From the NCBI RefSeq assembly GCF_016745275.1, contig NZ_JADOEP010000018.1, positions 1-64,000 of the forward strand: a DNA stretch of 64,000 bases, in the 5' to 3' direction. Made by a program: the position numbers and the translations under genes. The DNA comes from Enterococcus sp. BWB1-3 (GTDB lineage Bacteria; Bacillota; Bacilli; Lactobacillales; Enterococcaceae). Position 1 is the stretch's first letter, and each line of letters begins with the position of its first letter. Positions 57,407 through 64,000 of this stretch are shown piece by piece. The notes beneath the pieces were generated by a model. It searched no databases. It saw only the letters and a list, made by a program, of their open reading frames with translations, and was not told the origin of the DNA.

Positions 57407-57914
57407 CTAACTGTTTGATAAACAAGGCCTGTTTCTCTTTGTCTGCACTGGCCATTGTGTCGCTCGGTCTTGAGTAACTCAGACCAAGTTGATGTAACTG
57501 TTGGAGCATACTACTTTGGGCATACTCAACCCCATAGGTAAGTTTTAACCAACTAGAAGCAAGGGAAGCTGTCCAATTGTATCGACCAGGAAATCCTACT
57601 TCATGAGGGGAGTGATTCTGAATCACTTGATAGAGGGCTTGTCCTTGTTCAGCTGTCATAAAAGTAGGACGCTCAGTGGATTTTTGGGGAACCAGCCCAA
57701 GAAGTCCCTGTGTTTTATAAAGATGAATATACTGCCCGACAGTATTGGCTGAACAGCCAACCATCTCAGCAACAGCAAGGCTTGTATAGCCTTGCATACT
57801 TAAATGAATCGCTTGATATTTCCGTTGTAGGACAGTGTTTTTTACATGAGCGAGTTGGTCGGCGATTTCGGCAATTTGTTCTGCAGAATAACGATGATAT
57901 TTCATGGCAGGCAC
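57372..57914 (-). CDS. IS630-family transposase, frame A (DNA-binding half)
   Basis: The first 180 residues of the transposase, with a winged helix-turn-helix around SLAVAEMVGCSANTVGQYIH and the second helix unit with HEVGFPGRYNWTASLASSWL. It overlaps the downstream frame by 35 bases. The overlap contains nine A residues in a row on the minus strand (plus strand 57392-57400), a good slippery site for a frameshift that would join both halves. Confidence 0.85.
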   Translation of the reverse strand: MPAMKYHRYSAEQIAEIADQLAHVKNTVLQRKYQAIHLSMQGYTSLAVAEMVGCSANTVGQYIHLYKTQGLLGLVPQKSTERPTFMTAEQGQALYQVIQNHSPHEVGFPGRYNWTASLASSWLKLTYGVEYAQSSMLQQLHQLGLSYSRPSDTMASADKEKQALFIKQLDAEKKTVKWRN

Positions 57915-57987
57915 CTCGTTTTTACTTTAAGTGTAACACGTCTGGCAAGTTACGCTATGTCATCGATTCTTTTACAGGTTCTATATA

Positions 57988-58474
57988 GTTTAAATAAATA
58001 AAATTCTAGTTGAATCTCAAAATTAGAAAGCTGTTCTCAATCTGAGGATGGCTTTTTATGTTAAGAAGCGTTAAATAAATTTTAACCAGAATAATTGAAT
58101 TGAGTAGTGAATTATCTAAAGATGTTGAGTAACAAAAGGATCTGGCTATTTGCTTTTTTATTAATTATGAGAATTAAAGAAATTAAATCACAATATGATT
58201 ACATATAAAATCGCAATAGCGATTTTATCTTTTAGGTTGGAGTGTTTAATATATATATGAATTAGAAAAAAAATAGGGAAATGGAATTTTTCAGAAAAAG
58301 ATGTCGAAAATATTTTTTCTGGAATAGATTTGTTATCAATATTCACATAAGTTTCCACAGGGAAAAATTTCTTATTTATATTGATTTAGAGCCATAAAGA
58401 TTGTCTGTTTGTTAATCTTATAATAAATATTCTTGAAAACTAATTTGAAAAGAATAGATATAAGGAGTTGATTT
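57988..58474. other. gene-free, very AT-rich interval before a regulator
   Basis: A weak terminator-like stem (aaagctgttctca/tgaggatggcttt) lies at 58027-58057. The rest is AT-rich and should contain the promoter of the Rgg-like gene. No other feature seen. Confidence 0.5.
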
Positions 58475-59278
58475 ATGTTGGGGAATTATATACATATGGT
58501 GAAAAATTTTAGAAGAATGTTGAATCTAAGCCAAAAAGAAGTAGCTTTTGGAATTTGTTCTCAGAGTATGTTATCAGATATTGAAAACGGAAAGAAAAAA
58601 CCTTCTTCAGAAATATTATTTAAACTGTACAGAAAACTTGGTATTGTTATGTTATCAGATGATTTATTAAATAAAGTTGAAAAAAAAATTGGTTCGATTA
58701 TGTATGAGGAAAACTATACTAGAATAGAAAATTTGCTTACAAATTTTGATGAAGAAGGGTTAAATGAATGTGAAACATATTCTTATTATTTCTATAAAGG
58801 AGTAGTTAGTTATTATAATAATGAATTAGATGATGCATTAATAAATTTTCATTACGCAGAGGATTTTGTAAAAGAAACTTCAAGACTTGACCATTATAGT
58901 TGTATGTTATATAAAGTACTAATTTTTTATAAGGTAGAGAAAAAAGAAATAAATGTTGATTATTTTGAGATAGAATTAAATGTTTTGTTAAAAAATTTAC
59001 CAACATATTTAGTTCTAGAAAAATTTAACCCTTTTTATTTTTTTCTTATAGTTTTGAAAGAAATTGGGGAAAAGGATTCCATAATTAGATGGTCAAAAAT
59101 ATTAATAGAGTATCTTTCGAAAAATTATGTAACTAAATACGTAGAAAAAATTTATAGAGAACTGGCTTTAAATGAATTGGGAAGGTCGCTTAATAGCCAA
59201 CATGTTAATGATTATTGGGAATATTACATTAATTATTGGCTATTCTCAAAGTACAATAGTAAAAAAATGAAAATATAA
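58475..59278 (+). CDS. Rgg/MutR-like XRE-family regulator
   Basis: A protein of 267 residues. The N-terminal XRE helix-turn-helix is FRRMLNLSQKEVAFGICSQS (about 12-31) with SDIENGKKKPSSEILFKL. The rest is a helical, TPR-like domain typical of Rgg, MutR and PlcR-type regulators that bind short signal peptides. AAGGAG lies 8 bases before the ATG. The gene is far more AT-rich than the aminoacyl-tRNA genes nearby, a sign of transfer. No signal-peptide gene is recognisable next to it. Confidence 0.8.
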   Translation: MLGNYIHMVKNFRRMLNLSQKEVAFGICSQSMLSDIENGKKKPSSEILFKLYRKLGIVMLSDDLLNKVEKKIGSIMYEENYTRIENLLTNFDEEGLNECETYSYYFYKGVVSYYNNELDDALINFHYAEDFVKETSRLDHYSCMLYKVLIFYKVEKKEINVDYFEIELNVLLKNLPTYLVLEKFNPFYFFLIVLKEIGEKDSIIRWSKILIEYLSKNYVTKYVEKIYRELALNELGRSLNSQHVNDYWEYYINYWLFSKYNSKKMKI

Positions 59279-59431
59279 CATATTTTTTCCATTTTTCAAA
59301 TAAAATAAGAGGTAGAAAAATTAATGAGTTTCAGTGAAAAGATGAAAGTGTTGATCAAAGAGTATTATTCAAATGGGATATGATACACTTTTCTTGACTG
59401 TCAGTTGCATTACCGGAAGGAATGAAGGCTA

Positions 59432-59993
59432 TTGAGAAAAACATATGATCGTGAATTTAAGCTGAAGGTGTCTCAAGATATTTTTGAGAATAATGATACT
59501 GTCAAGACCGTTTCTGAAGAATATACTATTTCTCGTCCTACTGTTTCCCGTTGGGTCTCAGAGTATCGGAGATACGGAGTAGAGATGGTCGTCTCTATTT
59601 ATCCACTTATATTGACCTAGCTACTCGTATTCTACATTGTTACATGGTAGATTTACCTATGAAAAAAATTGTTGTTCAGCTGTTACAGATCTACAAAGGA
59701 GGCCTATGGTAATTCATTCAGGCAGCCAATATCGTTCTCTTGTCTACCAGAAACTGTTGATCGACCATCACATTACGCATTCAATGAGCCAACCTGCTAC
59801 TCCTGTTGACAACGAAGTAATCGAGTTGTTCCATCGATCAATCAAACGAGAATTAGTTGAACCAAATAAGCACAAAAGTAAACTAGAGATGGACGTGTTG
59901 ATCCAAGATTATTTAGAAGACTATTATCCCAACAAAAGAATCCATACAAAATTTATGATGACTCCTCGACAATTTGAGGTGAACTTAAAATAG
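59432..59993 (+). pseudogene. IS3-family transposase, broken fusion of orfA start and orfB end
   Basis: The frame from TTG 59432 reads an orfA helix-turn-helix (RKTYDREFKLKVSQDIFEN, then SRPTVSRWVSEYRRYG) and then jumps without the rest of orfA into the middle of orfB. In a different frame, YLSTYIDLATRILHCYMVDL belongs to the integrase core. The frame from 59637 carries VIHSGSQYRSLVYQKLLIDH and the end of the core (NEVIELFHRSIKRELVEPNK). The deletion and frame changes make it inactive. Confidence 0.75.
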
Positions 59994-60042
59994 GTAATCT
60001 ATCTGACTGTTAACTAAACTGTTGCAGGTCCCAAAATTATTT

Positions 60043-60855
60043 TTACTTTAGGTACCATTGTATGATATTTAACTTATTTTCATAACCTAAGTCAATTAGT
60101 TTATCAAATATATACTTGGTTTGTTCTGTTTGATTTAAAATAAGGCAATCAATAAGTAATTCTTGGAAGAAAAGGTTATTTTTATGTGCATCGCTTTTTC
60201 CTCTGATTAGAACTTTATTCGCCAACTCCCAACATTCCTCGTTAATTAATTGAATTCCGTAATTTAAAGACAAATGTACTCTATATTCTTTGGAAGGTGT
60301 GGGAATGTCTTTTCTGTCCAATTTTTTTATAACCTTATTGTAGAGAATTTGATTTTCTGAATAATCAAATAGAAATAGAAAGTTATTGTATAGTTGTAGT
60401 TCTCTTTTAAACCATTGATCACTTTTAAAAAGAAGAGGCTTGATATAGGATTTAATTTCATTAACTGATACCGTGAACTCCAAACCATGAAGATTTAATA
60501 CATATTGGGATAACAAATACAGTTCATAATATTTATTGGACAGAAACTTTACATTTGCAATTTTTTTATCAACAATTATTAAATTATTTAAATCTCTACA
60601 ATTTTCTGATGTAGTAAGTTCATTGTATAGTGTTTGATAATAAGCTACTTTTTTATCACTAATAAGTATAAATTCTTCTGTACTCAAATTCAAACGGGTT
60701 AATAACTGTATAACTTTGTCAAAAGTAGGAATGTAATGATTATTCTCAAAATTTGATAAGTTTGATCGGGACATGATACCTTGTGCCAGCTCAACTTGTG
60801 AAATACCTTTTGATTTTCTAATGAGTTTGATTGATTTTCCGTAGATTTTTCTCAC
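60043..60855 (-). CDS. second Rgg/GadR-like XRE-family regulator
   Basis: A protein of 270 residues with an N-terminal helix-turn-helix (IRKSKGISQVELAQGIMSRS, then NLSNFENNHYIPTFDKVI) and an all-helical C-terminal domain. It belongs to the same broad class as the protein at 58475 but is not a close copy. It is divergent from an MFS transporter gene 87 bases away, so that transporter is the likely target. gttagtattctaac (60862-60875), a near palindrome in the interval, is a candidate site. Confidence 0.8.
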   Translation of the reverse strand: MRKIYGKSIKLIRKSKGISQVELAQGIMSRSNLSNFENNHYIPTFDKVIQLLTRLNLSTEEFILISDKKVAYYQTLYNELTTSENCRDLNNLIIVDKKIANVKFLSNKYYELYLLSQYVLNLHGLEFTVSVNEIKSYIKPLLFKSDQWFKRELQLYNNFLFLFDYSENQILYNKVIKKLDRKDIPTPSKEYRVHLSLNYGIQLINEECWELANKVLIRGKSDAHKNNLFFQELLIDCLILNQTEQTKYIFDKLIDLGYENKLNIIQWYLK

Positions 60856-60861
60856 TCCTTT

Positions 60862-60875
60862 GTTAGTATTCTAAC
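60862..60875. promoter_or_regulatory. candidate operator between regulator and MFS gene
   Basis: gttagtattctaac is an imperfect palindrome (two mismatches at the centre) in the 87-base divergent interval. No experimental pattern is known to me for this regulator. Confidence 0.35.
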
Positions 60876-60942
60876 GAAAAAATGGAGGAGGAACAAGTCT
60901 CATTTATTATTAAAGAATAAAAGTTTTATAAAGGAGATTCTT

Positions 60943-62118
60943 ATGTCAAAAATTTCGAAATCTGCTGTTATTTTATTAATGGGAACACTCTTTTCGCGAA
61001 TTGCAATGTTTATGAGTATACCATTTTTAGCTATTTATTTAAGTGATGTTGCTATGTTAACACCTACACAAATTGGTTATATTATTGGAATTAATCCATT
61101 TGTGAATGTGCTTTTTTCATTAGTCGCAGGAAAATTAATTGATCTCATTCAGGTGAAAAAGATATTGGTTCTAATACCAGTTATTTGGGGTGTTATTTTT
61201 ATATTATTTTCTTTTGCCGATCGTTTTGTTGTGTTTATGATACTTAATGGTATGAACGGGCTATGTTACACAATATATGAACCTTCATGTAAAAAATCCT
61301 TGAGTATGTATACTCGAATAGAATCAAAACTACTTATTTTCAATTTGCGTTATGCAGCAATCAATATAGGTGCAATAGTTGGACCTATGTTGAGTATTAC
61401 TCTAGGCTTTAAATATACAATTAAACCTTACATCATTTTAGGAATTATTTATATTATTGTTGGTTTAACAAATTTATTTTTAAGTGAAGATGAAATTCCA
61501 AAGATAAAGAAAGACACAGATAAGCATACAAAAGAAAGTAAAAAAGCAATTTTTCTTGATAAAAATTTCAAACAACTAATACTATTAATAATAGGAGTAA
61601 TGTTTTCATACTTTGGATATTCTCAATTTAATTCTACAATTTCACAATACCTATCACAAGAATCATCAAGTGGTGTTGAATTATATAGTTCCTTACTATC
61701 CTTCAGCGCATTAGCTATTCTCCTGTTTCAATTCCCGGTAATACGTTGGACCAAAAAGTTTCGATCAAATTATATTTTAGCAATCAGTAACCTCCTTTTT
61801 TCAAGTTGCTTATTCATTGTGATTTTTTTTCCAAGCTATTTTTCATTATTACTCTTTACCATATTATATTCTCTTGGTGAGTTACTATTAGGAGCTCGCT
61901 TTGATTATGCCATTGATCAAATTGCAGATGAAGAAAATAAAGGTGCATATTTTAGTTGGTCAGAGCTAATAAAAATTGGTTCAACTATGGGACCGATAGT
62001 TGGAGGAATTCTTATTAGCAATTTAAATTGGAATCATCACATACAGATATTTAGTATTTTAGGTGCAATTACTATGATAGGCTCATTTTTTATTTTCTAT
62101 TCAAAGATCAGTAATTAA
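60943..62118 (+). CDS. MFS transporter (drug/peptide efflux type)
   Basis: A protein of 391 residues with about 12 membrane segments. The opening is LMGTLFSRIAMFMSIPFLAI, and a motif-A-like loop between helices 2 and 3 reads SLVAGKLIDLIQVKKILVL. The second half has LGELLLGARFDYAIDQIADE and GSTMGPIVGGILIS. It resembles MdtH/YttB-like exporters of the major facilitator superfamily. AAAGGAG precedes the ATG. Neighbouring regulators and the E1-like gene downstream make export of a peptide or toxic compound plausible, but the cargo is unknown. Confidence 0.85.
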   Translation: MSKISKSAVILLMGTLFSRIAMFMSIPFLAIYLSDVAMLTPTQIGYIIGINPFVNVLFSLVAGKLIDLIQVKKILVLIPVIWGVIFILFSFADRFVVFMILNGMNGLCYTIYEPSCKKSLSMYTRIESKLLIFNLRYAAINIGAIVGPMLSITLGFKYTIKPYIILGIIYIIVGLTNLFLSEDEIPKIKKDTDKHTKESKKAIFLDKNFKQLILLIIGVMFSYFGYSQFNSTISQYLSQESSSGVELYSSLLSFSALAILLFQFPVIRWTKKFRSNYILAISNLLFSSCLFIVIFFPSYFSLLLFTILYSLGELLLGARFDYAIDQIADEENKGAYFSWSELIKIGSTMGPIVGGILISNLNWNHHIQIFSILGAITMIGSFFIFYSKISN

Positions 62119-62233
62119 TGCCTTTTGAAAATCGTAATGATCAAAGTAATGCTATTGATGGGTAGCATATCATTCTCGAGGACTTTAATGGTTAAAATAA
62201 ATAGCCCACAAAATTCTTATCTTGTACTGGACT
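62119..62233. other. short gene-free gap before the IS3 remnant
   Basis: No feature seen. Confidence 0.5.
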
Positions 62234-62264
62234 TGTCAAGAAAAATTAGACAATGAGTTATGAA

Positions 62265-62569
62265 ATGGCAAGACTTTTATGAACAAAAAAATAAGTTGAT
62301 TTTGTAAACGTAGAAATTCGTTTGGAGTTTTATAGCCTAAACTAGAATGTATTCTTTTTGTAGAACAAATTTTATTCTTTTAGATCCATAGCGTCCTTTA
62401 TGTTCGAGAAAAAAATCTTTCAACAGTTCAGTCAAGGTTTCGTTTTCAATTTCAAGATTTGATGGCTCCCGCTGACAGAACAAATAATACCCTGGATAGG
62501 TTACACTTAGGCAACGACAAGCCTCTAAAATAGATAGAGTTCCCCGATGACCTTTTATAAATTCAAAAA
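62265..62569 (-). pseudogene. IS3-family transposase orfB, core deleted
   Basis: The N-terminal part (SILEACRCLSVTYPGYYLFC, LLKDFFLEHKGRYGSKRI) is joined to the C-terminal tail RIHSSLGYKTPNEF. The DDE core between them is missing. The reading frame also shifts at the junction. Confidence 0.75.
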
Positions 62570-62869
62570 TTACCGAAGTCTTCCTTTTTCTTTCAGGAAG
62601 ACTTCGAACTTTTTTAGGAGTTCCACTTCTTCTTTTAAGCGTTTATTCTCTTTTTCGAGGCGCGTAATTTCATTTCTACGAACGAATTCATGGCTCCCTC
62701 TTCCTGGAAAGGCACGTTCTCCGTGTTTTTCATACTCTTGAATCCATCGGTAGATGGAATTAGGATGGACTTCCAATTTTTTTGAAACAGTTTGGACAGG
62801 TATTCCTTCATTCAAGACGAGTAAAACAGCTCGTCGTTTGAATTCTTGTGTGAATAATCTACGTCTCAT
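62570..62869 (-). CDS. IS3-family transposase orfA
   Basis: A complete orfA of 99 residues: RRRLFTQEFKRRAVLLVLNE, helix-turn-helix with VSKKLEVHPNSIYRWIQEY, and a leucine-zipper tail (EITRLEKENKRLKEEVELLK). It binds IS ends and normally joins orfB by frameshifting, but the orfB here is truncated. Confidence 0.85.
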   Translation of the reverse strand: MRRRLFTQEFKRRAVLLVLNEGIPVQTVSKKLEVHPNSIYRWIQEYEKHGERAFPGRGSHEFVRRNEITRLEKENKRLKEEVELLKKFEVFLKEKGRLR

Positions 62870-63142
62870 AGTAATTCCCCCCCCCTCGAATCCCCTTGAC
62901 TTTATGTCTGTTATAGTATAACGTGTTCGCGTTTTCTCTTTTCTCTATGTCCAGTTTATCATACCAGTTCCAATTTCTTCACTCCGAAAAAGTCTAATTT
63001 TTTGGAGTCACTACATCTTCTCAGAATTTTGTGGTCTATTTATTTTTGAAAATTTTTCAGATTCCCATTTATTATCTCTATTGTGATTTTTTTTAATTAT
63101 TAGACATAGATATACTTTGTTTAAAGAAAGGAGAGATGCGAA

Positions 63143-63862
63143 TTGAAACGATATTTAAGACAGATATCATTAGTTGATGAAGAAAAAGATGGACAAAAAA
63201 TTTTATTGGCATCGTCGGTCTTAATAATTGGAGTGGGAGGTTTGGGTTCTAATGTTTGTCAGCAATTAGTTAGGTTGGGAGTAGGTGAAATAGGTATTGT
63301 AGATTTTGATATGGTGGATGAAACAAATTTAAATCGACAAATACTTTATGGAGAAGACGATATTGGAGAAAACAAGGTAGTACTTGCAAAAAAAAGATTA
63401 CAGACTATAAATTCAAAAGTTAAGATAAATAGTTATTGCATGAAATTTCAACAAGAAATGAATATTGAACCGTTTAAGAATTATCAAATAATTGTTGATT
63501 GTACTGATAATTTGTCAAGTCGAAAAATTATTTCTGATGTAGCAAAAAAATTGAAAAAACAGGTTATTTTAGGTGCAATTCAAAGATTTGAGGGTTATGT
63601 TACTGTTTTAGATCCAGTGAATGGATATACCTATGAAAAGTTATTTAATAATGTTAAGAAAGAAAAGTTTAAAGACAAAAGTGTTATCGGACCAATTGTA
63701 GCAATAATTGCGGCTATGCAGTCAATGGAAGTTGTTAAATCTTTATTAGGATGGGATAGGCAGCTAATAGGAAAGTGTTGTTATTTTGATATTCAGAATA
63801 ACATATTTAATGAAATTACTTTAGTAGGTCAGAAGCTTGAAAATAAAACCAGGGGTTCATAA
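63143..63862 (+). CDS. E1-like adenylating protein (ThiF/MoeB/HesA family)
   Basis: A protein of 239 residues. The nucleotide-binding loop GVGGLGSNVCQQL is at about 30-42. The adenylation residues lie in VDFDMVDETNLNRQIL (Asp, Arg finger) and in IIVDCTDNLSSR. E1-like enzymes adenylate the end of a small protein or peptide such as ThiS, MoaD or microcin precursors. The usual CxxC zinc pairs of MoeB/ThiF are absent: TYEKLFNN stands where the first pair would be, and the tail is short. No thiS, thiG or moaD gene is nearby. With regulators and an exporter upstream, a peptide-modifying role (MccB-like) is possible. AAAGGAG precedes the start. Confidence 0.82.
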   Translation: MKRYLRQISLVDEEKDGQKILLASSVLIIGVGGLGSNVCQQLVRLGVGEIGIVDFDMVDETNLNRQILYGEDDIGENKVVLAKKRLQTINSKVKINSYCMKFQQEMNIEPFKNYQIIVDCTDNLSSRKIISDVAKKLKKQVILGAIQRFEGYVTVLDPVNGYTYEKLFNNVKKEKFKDKSVIGPIVAIIAAMQSMEVVKSLLGWDRQLIGKCCYFDIQNNIFNEITLVGQKLENKTRGS

Positions 63863-63870
63863 TAATATAT

Positions 63871-63954
63871 ATGCTAAAAAAGAGCGCATTAAATAAAGGT
63901 ATAACCTCGAAAAAATTTTTAAGAGATTATAAAACCGTGACTTTTGGCGAATGA
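63871..63954 (+). CDS. possible small peptide ORF after the E1-like gene
   Basis: Twenty-seven codons encode a basic peptide that opens MLKKSALNKGITSKKF and ends KTVTFGE. It begins 8 bases after the E1-like gene, with AGGGG 16 bases upstream, too far for an ideal ribosome-binding site. Short peptides beside E1-like enzymes can be their substrates, but the ORF could arise by chance. It also overlaps a minus-strand frame that ends at 63919. Confidence 0.3.
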   Translation: MLKKSALNKGITSKKFLRDYKTVTFGE

Positions 63955-64000
63955 AACAGCTTCGTTTACTGTCGTTGTTCGATCTGGTCGCACATTCTCT
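63919..64000 (-). CDS. possible C-terminal end of an unknown gene (partial)
   Basis: On the minus strand from the right edge, an open frame reads ENVRPDRTTTVNEAVSFAKS, then HGFIIS and a stop. The composition is protein-like, so a convergent gene may run in from outside the window. I do not recognise the family, and 26 residues are too few to be sure. Confidence 0.3.
   Translation of the reverse strand, partial: ENVRPDRTTTVNEAVSFAKSHGFIIS

Larger units (their letters stand above)
56840..57987 (-). mobile_element. IS630-family insertion sequence
   Basis: About 1.15 kb bounded by tatataaaacctgtaaaaga (56840-56859) and tcttttacaggttctatata (57968-57987), inverted repeats with TA at both edges as expected for IS630 insertion. 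The transposase is read in two overlapping frames on the minus strand (57914 down to 56867). Confidence 0.88.
62234..63010 (-). mobile_element. IS3-family element with internal deletion
   Basis: The ends share aaaaattagac: tgtcaagaaaaattagac starts at 62234, and the reverse complement gtctaattttttggagtca ends at 63010. On the minus strand, orfA (62570-62869) is followed by the start of orfB (EACRCLSVTYPGYYLFCQRE, EHKGRYGSKRI). The sequence then jumps to its very end (KRIHSSLGYKTPNEFLRLQ, about 62290-62350). The catalytic integrase core is gone, so it cannot move by itself. Confidence 0.8.

Noticed and set aside
62547-62741. Plus-strand 64-residue frame
   Set aside because: Antisense to the IS3 orfA on the minus strand.

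Overview
The window looks like chromosome of a low-GC Gram-positive lactic acid bacterium, most likely an Enterococcus or close relative. Supporting signs are a FemX/BppA-type branching transferase, separate CoaB and CoaC genes beside a PanT-like ECF transporter, fructose- and cellobiose-type PTS genes, an HisRS-AspRS gene pair behind a T-box, CcpA-type cre sites, Rgg-type regulators, and IS30, IS1182, IS630 and IS3 remnants. The genus is inferred from gene content only. I saw no rRNA, tRNA or CRISPR array.

Layout. 1-4.3 kb is an accessory patch: an ECF sigma/anti-sigma pair between inverted IS30 ends, a deleted IS30 copy, a SAP-domain protein, and decayed Fic and transposase pieces. 4.4-13.8 kb is core-like: a FemX-type transferase, panT/coaC/coaB, a YhdH-type reductase, and an XRE-cupin regulator followed by potABCD. 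14-23 kb is a sugar island with a fructose-type PTS, class II aldolase, PRD regulator, iron-type alcohol dehydrogenase, split transketolase and an IolB-like cupin isomerase. 23.6-31.4 kb is a second sugar island: two 6-phospho-beta-glucosidases, a cellobiose-type EIIC, an AlsE/Rpe-type epimerase, RpiB and a LacI regulator, linked by repeated LacI-type operators. It fits uptake of a beta-glycoside that yields allose-6-phosphate or a similar sugar.

32-50 kb is a histidine-degradation supercluster: FNT formate channel, hutU, hutI, a large SARP-like ATPase regulator, folT, ftcD, fchA, fhs, hutD, an amino-acid permease, folC and hutH. Together these take up histidine, convert it to glutamate, pass the one-carbon unit through tetrahydrofolate to formate with ATP gain, supply and retain the folate cofactor, and export formate. 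Good cre sites lie in front of folT and the permease gene.

50-56.5 kb holds two complete histidyl-tRNA synthetase genes either side of a YitT-family gene. The second copy lies behind a T-box and is followed by aspS. 56.8-64 kb is accessory again: an IS630 element with a frameshifted transposase, two Rgg-like regulators, two broken IS3 elements, an MFS transporter, and a short E1-like (ThiF/MoeB/HesA) enzyme at the right edge, possibly the start of a peptide-modification locus continuing outside the window.
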